NCBI GenBank assembly: GCA_028564705.1
Contig: JAPXFQ010002688.1
Location: forward strand, 1,240,001-1,304,000
Length of the DNA: 64,000 nt
Direction: 5' to 3'
Source: Apricaphanius iberus
Taxonomy: Eukaryota; Chordata; Actinopteri; Cyprinodontiformes; Aphaniidae
Below, piece by piece: positions 48,216 through 60,850 of this stretch. Below the pieces are notes generated by a model. That model did not search any database and had not been told where the DNA came from. It saw only the letters and a program-made list of their open reading frames with translations. Positions within the stretch are counted from its first letter, which is position 1. Each line of letters begins with the position of its first letter. The translations under genes and the position numbers were made by a program.

Positions 48216-49578
48216 TGACCCCACAACCCCACCCTTTCCCAAACCCAAAATAAAACCATCTTCACAACAACCCCCCTCCCCCACTCAGTACAGATGAGCC
48301 ATGAAATGCCATCATGGGAGCCATCTGCATCGGCAGCAGCAGACCAGCAGCAGCACCCAAGGCACTGGCCCAGCGTGCCCAGAGGAGGGAGAGCTGATCG
48401 CTTTTAAGTTATTTGTTTCAACTGCAGAATAAAATCTTCTTAAAATTGAAAATGTTGAAATGTTTGGTCCCAGAAAAAAAAGTGTCTGTCTTTCATTAAC
48501 CACAGTTTTGCTTTGTTGTATTTTTATTGCTTAGTGCAGCTTGCAAAGAACCAGCAATGTTTACTCAAGAGTATCATTCTATACCAAACTAAAAAGACAA
48601 TTGAAGTTAAAAAAATAAAACAGATTATGTTTTTCTTTATAAGGTAAAGAAATTATTTTTTATTAATAAAATTAACATTTAGGTGGTCAGCAGGAATTCT
48701 AAACCATGTTTCTAAACCTGAGGACTGTGTCCCATATATTAAAAAGTTTAACATCCCCACTCCAAGTTTTCTAGAACCCTGGTTCCTCTTTCATTCTATC
48801 TGAAGTTCAGATTTAGAGTTTTTATCTAGATTTAGTTCAGGAGACAATGATGACCATACAAATAGGTTGTTTTTATGTTGGTGAACCAGTTCAGTATTTA
48901 TTAAGCTATTTTCTTTAGCAAATTTTGCTTCTAAAAGGCCCATTGATAAGCAATTTTCAATTCACTTGTAGTGGCATTATAACCAGATTAGTACACATAG
49001 AGCTAAGAGTTAATTGTGCCAAGTAATCTAACAAGGTCTGTATGACATTTGAAAGATTAACAGACCTACAGCTTCATAGATTCACCTCCATACTTAAAAG
49101 TGGGCATTGGATCTTTTTTTTGTTTTCAAATTCATCATTTGTTTTATGGTACCATCACCTGGACTGTTCTTATTGTATTCTGAATAAAATGTAGTACTAA
49201 GTACTAACTACACATGTTTTTGATGGTAGAAAATAAATGTGGCTTTTTTTGCCTCCCAAATAACAGGTTGGCATGTAGATAGCATCCAATGATTAAAATC
49301 CACTTCTCATCTTCTCCTATCTACCTTATTGTGGTTGCTGGCAAATACAGATTATTCTCCTCTCTGGTTGCCAGTGGTTAAAACCTCTGTATCCTCCCTT
49401 ATTTATCCCCCGGGAAAATAAGAAGTCATGAACTCCTTATGAGAAGGATCAGTTAAAAAAACAACCAGAAAGATTAGTGTGTATTTTACATCAAGAAGTG
49501 TTAATCTTTCACTGAATTTTCGTCAGTCTGAAAAAAATGACCAGGTTGCATATTTCAGTTCAGTATTAATTTATTTAT

Positions 49579-50089
49579 TTAAAGTGACAGTGTGTAGTTT
49601 TTGCAGTACATCTTTGAAAATAGCCATTAAAATATTATGTAATACTAATTATGTAAGGCACATTAATTGCAAAATATTGGCGATATTGTAAAATATGACT
49701 TTAAAAATCAGTTTTAAAATACATAGGCACGGGTCCTCTTTTCAGGGGAATGCCATATTAGATGACGTCTTTACTTCTACAAGAGCCCGGATGAACAAAG
49801 CGTACAGAACAAGCCAGCTAATAAAACATTGATTTCCCCTCAAAATGCAAAAAAGTTTCACCATAAATACATTTTTACCTCTTCGCTAGTTCCAAGTGAT
49901 GAAAGAGAGACTGATGTGCTCGTCATGTTGCTGCAAATAGATAATTCTCAGGGAATTGAGCGTTTGAAAACAGCACTTGTTGGACCTCTGTTGTTGAGTT
50001 TCTTACTCGAAGAAACAGATATCACATGCTTGTGATAATTTTGTTATGCACTGCCCCCTACTGGCCGAAAATGACACACTGTGCCTTTA
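49579..50089. mobile_element. ~510-bp MITE with TTTAAAG-CACAGTGTGT ends
   Basis: The left end TTAAAGTGACAGTGTGTAGT and the right end TGACACACTGTGCCTTTA are imperfect inverted repeats. CTGCCCCCTACTGGCC just inside the right end is typical of a fish MITE group. There is no credible coding frame. The target duplication is not clear. Confidence 0.7.
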
Positions 50090-50144
50090 GGGAAGGTTGC
50101 AGTAAAATCAGATATATATTTGACGCTAAATTAAAACACAGTGG

Positions 50145-50465
50145 GGTGCAGTGGAAGAATTCTGGGTAAAATCCTGTTTTTCAGCATAGAGTTTAGTTTT
50201 CTCTCTGTGCATGTGCAAGTTCTCTCCTGGTACTCCTGCTTCCTCACCCCTTCTACAGCATGACTCCTAGGGAGGTTAATGGTCCCTATATCTGTGTGTG
50301 CGTGTGTGTGTGTGTGTGTCTATTGCATGTTTATTTGTCCTGTGTGTCTCAGTGTTGCCCTATGATGGATTGGCAACTTGTTCAGGCTGTACCCTGCATC
50401 TCACAGAATGACTGCTGGAGATGGGACCAGATCCCCTGTAAACTTTGTCATGATGGGCAAGTATA
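50145..50465 (+). mobile_element. SINE-like interspersed copy with TG tract
   Basis: Phrases such as CTCTGTGCATGTGCAAGTTC, GAGGTTAATGGTC, GTGTCTCAGTGTTGCCCTAT and GATGGATTGGCAACTTGTTC are shared in decayed form with 52690-52930. A (TG)n lies at 50292-50319. Confidence 0.65.
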
Positions 50466-52689
50466 AATAATAGATAGCAAAAACACAGTCTGTCAACTGT
50501 GAATTTCTGACTTTTCTTCTGTTTTTAGGATGGTCTTTTCCCTAAATGTATTTTGGGTGACAACTTTGCAGCACAATAATGATTTTAAGTTGTTTACATT
50601 AACAGAAAGCCTCAACTAGAAGTGTTAGGCTGAAAATATCCAGAACTGTTGAAACTATATTTGTTACAAAGCAGGAACTGTGCAAATAATTTGTTTCTAA
50701 TATGACAAAATGTAAAAAGATTCCTTGATTTTCAATACTCTTGCACTACAGTTTCATACCAATGGACATTCATCTTCAAAGAAATTATATTGCTCTGCAC
50801 TTTTTCCACTTTGAATTCTTCTCCCCACCCCCCTCCCTCCTCCCGTCTCTCTCTGCAGTGTCTCTGCCCCCACAGGTAACGTTATTCTGTGTCGAGCCCT
50901 CCCCTGTGTGGTTAGTAGGCTGTTACCCAGCTGCCTCTGATATTTCCTGCCTGTCACTTCCAATACTGGTGACAGCGCCCCTAAAAAAACAAAAAAAAAA
51001 CAACAACAACACATCTCATCTTTTCTCCTGCACTCTGTAATCTAAGAGCATTGAGATCACAAGTCCAGGAGAAATACACCTACTGATGTATTTTACACAC
51101 AATCCTGTAAAAATCATACAGAAAGAAATCCTTCAGCATATGCTGCTTGTCTTGTGTTTCTTCCTACAATGTTTGTAATCAGCTATCACACTTACAAATA
51201 AAATACTGGCACAGCAGAGGAATCAGCTAATGCTAAAAGCCACCTTTATTTAGCATCTCCCATCTCCTTTGCATCCCTCCAGCGTCATCCGCAGCCTTCC
51301 ACAGTCGCCGTCCTCCTGATCGAGAAACCGGGTCTTCCTCTTTTCTGTATGTCTCCTGTTCTCATTATTGTCTGTATATATTAGTAATTTTTTAAACCTT
51401 TTTTTCAAACATTTGACCAGAATAAACATGCTCAATAGCTAAGGCACCATGACATATACTGGAAGTAAATTCACTCATAATGCATATTTAAACACAGTAA
51501 GATATACTTTGGGCGTTGAAACAGGAGAATGTCGGCTGGATCTATAAATCCTATTTGTCTTATCAACTGATTTATCTTCATTTTTTAACAGATTTAACAA
51601 ATTCAACTGAGATTAATGGATGCCAGTGTCTATTTTCATATATAAATAGTGCAGAATATCATACAAAATGTATCCAAAAAATCTTATCTGTAAATCTTAT
51701 CCAGCACTGAAAATATAATACATGTCAACTATCCACTTAGTGAATCACTTGTTTTGCTCACAGGTCCTCATCAGTAACACCTGAGAAGAAGCTTCCCCAG
51801 TACAACCGCAAACAGAAACAATCAAATGCTTCAGTCTTTCATTATTTGTGTACTCATTTAATTCAATGAAATAATCAACCAATTCAAGGAATCAAATGTA
51901 TCTTTATAAGTAAGTAAGACCTTCATTGCAATTCTGTTTGAACGTTTAGATAAGATCATATTTTGGTGAATAATTGTACTTTTTAAAATCCTCTCTTAGG
52001 ATCATGGGCTCAACAAGAAGCCAGTACTCCCTGGCAGAGTCCTAAGCAGAGGACTTATTTCATCCTTTTTTATCAGAGTATCACGGGGGTTCACTTAACC
52101 CCATTATGTACATGAATCTCTTTATTTTTGATGATCTATTTGAACCATTCTTTTTTTCAAGTTGAGATAAATGTCCTAAGATATGCCTAAAGAAATTGAT
52201 GTCTCTGTTCCTGTGTGGTTTGGCAAATTGTAATCTGGCCTTTTATGATGCTTTTTAAACTATGTCCTTCGTCTCTGAGTGCTGTTTTACCACATGTAGG
52301 TACAAGACTGGTTTTACCGTCAATCATTATTCACATCCTCTCTGGAACTCAGACTCCATCTTCTTCCATAGCAGGTATACTTGCATGTAATTGTTTGAAG
52401 AGATGAACTTGGCATCTTCAGGTATCTGATAATTTTATCCAGGGATGAATTAGAGGTGCAGAGTTTCACCATTATTTTTTTAAATATTTTTTCCTGATTT
52501 CTTTTGAACCTCCCATGATAACACACAAAGAAGAATTCTGTTTGAGGTGTTGACTTAAAATGCAGCCACAGGTGGGTCTCTAATTAACATTTTAATCAGA
52601 AGTATACAAAATCATTAAATCCTCATCTGATCTTTATCAAACTCTTTAAAGGCATACACATATCAGTGTTTGTAAACTATAAAGGAAAT

Positions 52690-52930
52690 CCTCAGGTTTG
52701 AATCCCGACCTGGTTTCTTTCTGCATACAGTTTGCGTGTTCTTGTGAAGGTTGTTTCCGGGTGCTCCGTCTTCCTCACATAGTCCAAAAACATTATGTTT
52801 TGGTCAGTTGGTCTCCCTAAATGGCCCTTACGTATGAGAGTGGGTCATTTGCGTCTCTGTGTTGGACGGTCAACGCGTCGAGGGTCTACCCAGCTTTTCA
52901 CCCACTGCCTTTGCATTAAGCAGATGGACA
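52690..52930 (+). mobile_element. SINE-like copy with tRNA-type B box
   Basis: GGTTTGAATCC at 52695-52705 matches the RNA polymerase III B box GGTTCGANTCC. It is followed by TTTCTGCATACAGTTTGCGT, the text AGTCCAAAAACAT and GTTGGTCTCCCTAAATGGCC. The order is the same as at 50145-50465. This supports a tRNA-derived SINE family, but no A box could be placed with confidence. Confidence 0.65.
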
Positions 52931-55900
52931 TAAGTCTGTCCATCCTAACTGACTTGAAAGATCAAAGGTTTAGTCTAATTTAATGTCAAACAGAGAGAGA
53001 GAAAAAAAGGTTATTTATCTATATCTGCTTTTACCAATACAGAGACAGTACTATGTTAGCATGGAAGCATTTGTCATTACATAAATCCACTTTTGTTTAT
53101 TGATTTATTTATTTTTTCCGAGTTATTTTAATTAACAGCCTTGTTGTAACACATTATTTTATCCTTTGTTCTTTTAAGTTTTTTTTTTTTTGCCTGTTGT
53201 AGTTTGCAAATGTCACCCTTAGGGTTCCTGAACAACTAAATGAAAAACCTAAAAAACATCACATATTTTTTTCTCTCTGATATTTTTCCAATATTTTGCC
53301 AAGTTTGTGAATCGCTGAATATAATAGAAAAAAAAAGGAATGTAAAATAAATGTGGATATGCTAAAAAATCCACTGCAATTGAAAAGAAAAACTTTTTAA
53401 TAGCAGAAAAGAAAAAACGGAAACACATAATGCACCACAGCAGGTATATGGATTATCACTGGGAGGTGCACTGAGGTGCTGCTGGTGTGATGAGCTTTGA
53501 CGGTTCATGGGTTCACGACCAGCCCGTCCCGTCCATCACAGACCCGTCTCACCTGTCCCATGTGGCCCAGCTCTGTCTGCTCACCTCTGTTGTTTCTGGA
53601 AAGCACTTTCATCCTGATCCTCATCACTAATTCATCCGCTTACAACCTCCATCCATCAGCGCTAGATCAAGTATGAAAACACCTCAGGCTAACTCTGCAA
53701 CGCTAGTCTGGTTTTCTTCTCTCCCCACGACACCTTCTGTGCTTTTGTTAGCTTTTTTTATTCTTATACTTTTTTTTCTGTCTTTAGCAGTTTTTTCATA
53801 CTTTTTCTTCCCTTCATGTTATGTATTTCTGTTTTACCCACATCTATCCAAGCAGTAAGCTACTCTAAAAAGCAAGCATTACCAAGAGTGCCAGTGACAG
53901 GATAATGGCCTCTGTGTAATTCCCCCTTTATACACTGGGGTGTTAATCTTACATCACCTCAGTTGCTTTGTGTTGCTTTACAATTATATTCCTGCTAATA
54001 CTTACAGCTGAATTCAAATGGATTTTTTTTTTGCTTCGAATTGAAAATTATTATGAGTCTTCTGCTTTAAGTTTGAACTGAGATAAAAGGTTGTAACTGA
54101 TTGGTGCTCATCCTGTTGAGAATATTTAGAATAATTGTTTTGACAGAATTTAGTGGTTTTTAAAATAGATGGGTTTTTTTTTAAACCAAACATCAATCTG
54201 TTGATGCCATTCCAAGTTATTTAGTGATATAATACAGACACTTGTAAAAATGTGGTTGTTCAGACAAAAAATGTTTTCAGATAGTTCTCAAACCTGCTTC
54301 TGTTTGTTTGTCAGGTTGTATTTAGTATCAGCTATTAAACCTATGTTTAACTGGATCACTTAAGTCTTTTCAAACTTCATAACTGTGGCTTATTTTCCAA
54401 ATTATATCTTCCATTATTTTCAGCAAGTATCTTGGAAACGTAAGCAGAACAGCATGTCAGGTTATAAGTAGTGTGTATTTTACTGGTTACTTGGTTATAC
54501 CAGTATGATATTGTTTTTAATTTACGTCTTTAGTTTATGACAGTTCCTTGGTGTCCAATTCTTTCATCTTAAAGCTAATCCTGTCAAAAAGTTTATTCCA
54601 GAAGTACTGGTCTATAGTCTCTCTTTATAATTTTTAACACCTTTTTCTTTTCTTTCAACAGACCTAATGGAAGTGAAACTTTTTCTGAATGAACAGGCAC
54701 GCAGTTTCAACAGCAGCAAGAATCTGCTATGCATCCTGTAGTGGAATTTCAGTTTAATGGAGACTTCTTGTGGTCTACTTTCAGGGCGTGCCTGGTTACA
54801 TGGACAGACCAAAGCATGTTGGCATTTGTAATAAGTGTAGATCAGACTTGTACCACTTGTAGAGTATTTTTCATCCAGTGGAAAGGTTGATTTTAAAATC
54901 ATTTTAAGATCTCTTTAAACAACTCACCAGCTTCATGAGCTGCTAGAATATATTTGCTTAAGGTCTCAGAAAGCTTTTAGGATCTATGCAGTTCACAGTG
55001 AGAAGCACAACAAACTAAACGTCTGGGGACAAAACAAATGCTGAGTAATGATATTTAATGATGTGTAGCTGATGTGATTTGTAATTGGGAATAAATGTAG
55101 TGGTGTCCTTTTATATTTTTTTCACAGAAATTGAACTCAGAAAACAATTTAAAAGGACATTTATTTTCTTTCGGTTTTTTTGTTTGCTTTTACTGTATTA
55201 TTTTTAATTGATCTGTATAGTTCAAACTGATGTTAGCTTTACACATGTCCATGTACAGTAAGTTAGAAAAACACACAGGATGTTTAATTAATTAGTTTTT
55301 TTTTATCTCTGATATATCGGTAAAGTAGAATCCTGGACCTTTTTTTATATTATTTCTGTATATCCTGAAAGTAAATCTTGCTTTTTATTGAATGTTTTTA
55401 TTTTCATGAGCTGCGTTAAAAAATCAAACATCATTTTGATCCATATTTCCTCTTCTGTGTAATGGCCTTATATATATAGTTACAAATGCACAGGAGACAG
55501 TGATGCTAAAAATGTCGCTGCTACACTGCATAACACTATTTTTATTTTTTATTCTTTATTTATCAGGCCTTAATGCTGCAGAAAAATTATAGCGGTCCCT
55601 GTCTGATTACCTGTCCCATATCTCCCTGCCTGTAGGACGCATGCGGTTGTTAAACAAGACATTTTCCACCTAGTAAATCTCCTGTCAGTAAAATTATTTG
55701 TTTGTCATTTGTAAATATCCAGGTTTTGTACTGATTTGTTTTCAAATTGAAGGGCTAGCAGTTTTTGAATTGCATAAATTGGATTCTACTCTCTGTAATT
55801 GTCCCTCTCTTTGGTGTTGGTGTTTCTGTGTTACATCTTTTCTTTTTGTAACCTACATTTTATTCCTCTCTGCAATCCTACCTGGCTTTCTTGCTTCCTC

Positions 55901-58770
55901 CTTTATATATTTTTTTAAATTTCATTTAGCTTTTCATCTTTCCACCTCTTCCTCCTTCTTGCAGACAGTCATATACAGCTATGTAAATGGCAGTGTGCTG
56001 TTTGATTTTAATGTGGTGGGACTGTGGTCTGTTTGCGCTGCCACTGTGGTTCTCTCTGCTTACCAGCCTGCTACTTAACCCTGTCTTGTCCCAGTTGACT
56101 GCTTCAATGGTTGGTCAGACGGTTTGTTGACTGACTGCTGCAAAATGGGGCAACTTGTATAAACTCACCAAGCCACAAGTTAAACATATATTATTAGTCT
56201 ATTTCTGGTGACAGAACCCAGTAATCTGTCCCACGCTGCCATCAGGACTTTTCGTCACTGAGGCTAATGATTTGTATTTCCAAAAGTCGAACTAAAAGAA
56301 TTATAAAAGGAAAATGGTTCATATTTTGATTATTTATGTCATGGTCTGATAGCTAGATGTTTAAATGTTTTCGGGCTTCAACATAGCTGATTTGAATCAA
56401 GTGGAATCAGTTGCTTCCTTCATTTTCTATGATTTCATGGTTGGTACTAGAGTCCGATTTTAGTTGGCTATAGCAAAGAACCAATTTGCTGTTTTCAAAA
56501 CAAAAAAAATAATCAAAAAACAAGTTACATTTTTTCTGAGGTGTCTTTGATCTGTTTCTGTATTTTCTCGACCTGTCAGGCAGAGAGCCAACAGGGGTAG
56601 CTATCTGATGTTCCGAGCCATCATCCTTTAGGGCGGAGATGTCGCCTGTGCCTACAGGCACACCTGGCAGCAATAATCATCATGCTTCTTTAAAAGGAGC
56701 TGGCCTTTAGTGACTGAACATCATCTCCCCAAGGTACCGCTAGCTCTCTAAATTTCTGTGTTTAACCATTATTAATTTCCTGAGTGTTTACCCTTTGGTA
56801 AAATTCTGATGTGTTGTTTCAAACTTCCATTCTTGGATAATTATTTTAAAGATTTTTTTTGCTCAAATTATTCAATACCATTTAAAAAGATACAACACTG
56901 CTTCCCTTTTTTTTTTCCAATTTGATTTTATTTGGAAAGAACATAGTAAATCAATTCAACATAACATCGTATCGTATTCTTTTCCATTTTTCTCCATCAA
57001 ACGTAACTGCTTCCCTTTTTAATGATGTTAACTTTTTGTTTATCTACTATCATTTGTTCTTTGCTGATTGTCATCTGAGAACGGTGCTGTAGTTCTTATC
57101 ATGCATCCATTGCTGTGACTAGCATGACGCCAATGCTGCTCTACATAAATGTTTCTAAAATGGTTCTGTTGCATTTTAAGGGTTTCTGCTGCCATTATCC
57201 TTGGTTGACATCCTGTTTGCCAGGTAATATGGCCATTCTAATATGCGATATTCTATGCGATTTTTATATTTTTTTAATTTTTATTTTTTTGCTGAGTCCC
57301 CGACGATCAGATAAATCCCGGGGGGTAGCTTAATTTTAGGATTTAAGCAGAACCTGCCAGGTTGGTGGATTGGTAAGTAACAAATGTTTGTTCCGAGGTT
57401 ATTTCATCATGATGATACACCGTTAGTTTAATGTTTTGTTTTTTTGCCTGGCGAGCTTGTAAAGCTGTCAGTACACCTGTTCAGAAGCGCTCCATAGAGA
57501 TTTGTTTTTACAACCATTGAAGTTACGCCGCAAGCCTTGAGAGAGTGACAGAGGGCAAATATCTGAGTTACGCAGTGTGTCTTTAAATCCATGCATTCAC
57601 CTTATCAGTTACAGTCAAAAACTGCCATAATTCCCAACATAAGGAGGGATGCGAGATTGTTTAAAAAAATTAGTTTGCAGCGGGGCTGGAACTATTGTCT
57701 TGTTGTTGGTGTTTCCTCAAACAGGTGTAGCAGCTGATCTGAGTGCTAGAGAAAAGTAGTCTGTCGTCTCCCCTATGTATTCTCCATTTCTGTTGCAGTA
57801 ATTGGATTAAAGCAACTTCATTTTAACCGAGAAGAGAAGAGTGTATTCACTAAGGTTAATACATAATGCAGCAACGTAAACTATGCCAATTTAGTATGCA
57901 AGGTAAAATGGCTAACCAAGCTCTGGAGTTTCCTTCACTTCCTTTTTATTGCTCTAAATTGGGAACGCACAAATAGGGGAACGCGCTAGTGCAGTGACAG
58001 GGCAGTTTGATGGATAGCTCAGGAGCCAATCATCTTGAATGGGCAAATAGCTTAGATGAGCTTTTTCCAAGATTGTATGCCTAAGAGGCAATTATCATTG
58101 ACAAAACACCTAATTTATTTGTTGCTTTTGGTATGAGAAGAGCATTTCAAGCAATATTGCGAAAAGTGTTACAGAAAAAAAAACCCAGCTTTATTGTAAG
58201 GTGTTCTAAAAATAATGTTGCTGCTCCATGCATATTTATTATGTATGTGTCAGTTTAATGGACAATATAGTTGTGACCTATTAGGTTTAAATGTATATTT
58301 TTTCTTGGTCAAAGTTTAAGTTAGGAGTGCTGACAGTGATTAAAGGCCTTGATATGGTACCGCAATTTTAGTAGCTGGCGAACACCCAGTTTCAATTATT
58401 ACTGCAGAAAGCTGCTACAGACAGTGGGAACAGGGAGTTTTTAGACATCAGTTACTCCAATATATGGCACTACTTCAACAGAGTTCAGTGTTTTGTTTTT
58501 ATAAATATAAGCTTTAAACATGCTTGACCTTATTTACCCCATGCATTGTGGGTAATCTAGCCCAGAATAAAATTTGTATAAGACTCTAATCAGCTGCGGG
58601 CTTTGAACTCAAAATGTATGTTCTTGTCTTCACTCTAACCCAACAAACTGAATCATAGTTTTTGACCTTTTATTTAGTTTCATATTTCACTTTTTTGGGG
58701 GGGCAGGTTTTTATTTCCACTGCTGGATGAAGCAGAATTGCCAATATGACTGCATATCACATGACTTCAC

Positions 58771-59509
58771 ATGAATTCTGGGTCCATTATGAAAACAGAT
58801 GGTCGCATGAAAAAAGGGGAGACATTTCTTTTTTCCTTCAACAGAACAATGTTCCAGCTGTTTAGAGTTCTACAGGGAATGCTCCCAGAGCCACCAGTTG
58901 GCTACTTATCAACAGAAATAGAAAACAAGGAAAGTGAACAGGTGTTGGGTCAACAAATGGGAAATTTGAACAAACAAGGTACATTTCTTAAAAAAGTCTT
59001 GCTGTATTTGAGGAGTCAGCAAAAAGAAACTGATACCCCTGAACGAATAGGAAGAGGAAGGTTAAGGAGGGTAACTCCCTGAAGGCAAATGCTGGAAGAA
59101 GGGAGCAAACCGTGTGGATTTGATTAAATCCAGTTCTGTTTACGCTGGGCCTCGTTACTCAGCTATAATAACAGATTGGCTTTTTGAGCGCTTTATTATT
59201 CCATTATTGATTCAATCTCATACACTGGTGGAAGCAAACTACAATGGGCTTTATGCACGTTTGCTTCCTAGTTACAATAAGCCAGCCCCATCAATTCCAG
59301 TTCAAAGCTGTCTCAACAGACCAGACAAAATGACATTTTTAACTCACCTTCTTCAAGATCTTCCGTGCGTCACGGTTGATGATGCCCACCATAATTTCCA
59401 CAAACATAAAGCGTTGTCTGTAAGCAAGCGAGTGAAGGGCTTTAAACTATACATAACCAACTTTATTCACGATTATGAGGGTATGTGTTTAGCTAACAGC
59501 AGTAGCTAG
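58771..59509 (+). pseudogene. Broken transposon ORF, possible SWIM/nuclease-type second gene
   Basis: Two + strand frames of 104 and 144 codons lie end to end: 58771-59082, and then an open frame from 59075 to 59509. They overlap by a few bases in different frames, so one frameshift separates them. The second contains a motif reading KRVKGFKLYITNFIHDYEG. This resembles the KGY.LF..GYIHD segment at the start of SWIM/YqaJ-type nuclease ORFs carried by some THAP-transposons, from my recall of the family. A splice-donor-like GTATGT at 59481 lies at the end of this motif. The ORF faces the THAP fragment at 59880-60441. I do not recognise the first part. Function is inferred from context and one motif. 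Confidence 0.45.
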
Positions 59510-59879
59510 GAGGTACCGTCATCAAAAGCAAACAAATATATTAATTTTGGTCTGATTAGAACACTTAGGACAACTTAATCTAATCTAATTCATTTTTCCT
59601 GATCAGATATCAGCCCATATTTCTGTGCATTCTATCTTATATGCCTCTTAAAGGAGCTGTCGGCTTCTATACTTTAAATTACCGTAACTCTTAAACCCTT
59701 TGTGCTATCAACATAATTCCAACAGATTCTGAAAGCTGAGACTTTATGCTCTGATACAAGGTACATTAAGGTAATGGACGTAAATTCTCGTCTGAGACCA
59801 GGGAATTACATTGCCGGCTGAGATGAGCTAAACTAAAATAAGCTAGTGGTCCGTGTTACCTGCTCATGAGAGAGGCTCT

Positions 59880-60441
59880 GTATGTACCTGGTCAAAGCAT
59901 AACAAAACTACAAAATGCACATTCCTGGTAAAGAACCGAATGTCCTCGTCGGAACCAACAAATATCTGTTTTCTCCCAAAACATTTGCTCTAGCTGTTGT
60001 CATAGTTGAGCACCTTCCTCTCGCAGTCTCTTGTTTTCTCTCAGTACATTATCCACAAAAGCAGAATCCGGGCAAACACAGTAGTCGTGATCGTAGACTC
60101 TAACTACTTCCTCAGTTTCCACCTTCTCTAGTCTAGCTGTATGCTCCCAAACACAAGGTATTCTCTCCCTGAGAGAATAGTTGTTCCAGTGAAATAAAAA
60201 CCGGTATAGCGCATAGCTTTACCCACCTCCTCCCTCCTTCCTTACTCAGTTCTTTGAAATCATGTACTGCAAAATGTCTACTGCGGACACGGGTGTGGTT
60301 AGAGATAAAGAAGTTTTCTCTTCCAATATTCATAATCCATCTCTTTCGCTTTTGCTGGTCCGATGGAAACGTGTGAAAAATGATTGCTGAATTATATTTA
60401 CCTGATGAGGTACACAAAGGAACATAGCAGTGTTCAGCTGT
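59880..60441 (-). pseudogene. THAP-domain transposase N-terminal fragment (ISL2EU/DDE_Tnp_4 type)
   Basis: The - strand begins at about 60441 with the zinc-ligand pair in HCYVPLC (60412-60432), followed by the THAP features FHTFPSDQQKRKRWIMNIGR and HTRV.SRHF with RRWVKLCAIP. The second zinc-binding Cys is Arg here: codon CGC at 60283-60285, where VCSRHF is usual. About 60 codons on, after frame breaks, DHDYCVCPDSAFVDNVL and an ENKRLREE coiled coil appear (59990-60115). Then comes GSDEDIRFFTR (about 59935-59970), which stands before the HTH and DDE domain in this transposase type. The HTH and DDE parts are absent. It is non-functional as it stands. Confidence 0.72.
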
Positions 60442-60539
60442 CTACTTCCCACCGCTGAAACTTGAATGACAGCTTCATCTATTACAATTATACTGTATAT
60501 GTCAAATAAAAGTTATTTCTAATCCTTCTATTTACCTCC

Positions 60540-60850
60540 GTGCTGCACTCTACTGCCACAGCTTCCCACAGATGTACCTGGAAGCGATTTTCCTGGCATA
60601 TTGCAAACCGGAAGTTCTACTAAGTGGGCTGTGGATACAGCCCATTGTAACCACAGCTGTCCTGGAGCAGGATGACAGAAGTGAGGGTTCCATTTTGCAT
60701 CAACGGCCCCTTTGGCCAACACCAGTGGGCAAGGTAGGTGAAGTGTCTTGTCCAAGGATACAACGGCAAGTAACAGGCGGAATTTGGAAATTGACCCCAT
60801 GATCTCAGCGTCAATCTACCACCCAGCAGCCCCCAGCTATATTCATGTAG
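60540..60850. repeat. Interspersed fish repeat, unclassified
   Basis: CAAGGTAGGTGAAGTGTCTT followed by GTCCAAGGATACAACGGCAA and GATCTCAGCGTCAATCTACC is a phrase I know as widely repeated in fish genomes. ORFs on both strands here are probably artefacts of that repeat. Confidence 0.5.

Noticed and set aside
55698..56078. 126-codon hydrophobic + strand ORF
   Set aside because: T-rich DNA gives Phe/Leu/Ser-rich translation. No signal or membrane-protein family match.
58771..59509. Idea that the ORF pair is an endogenous viral element
   Set aside because: No viral family motif was recognised, and the facing THAP transposase fragment gives a simpler transposon explanation.
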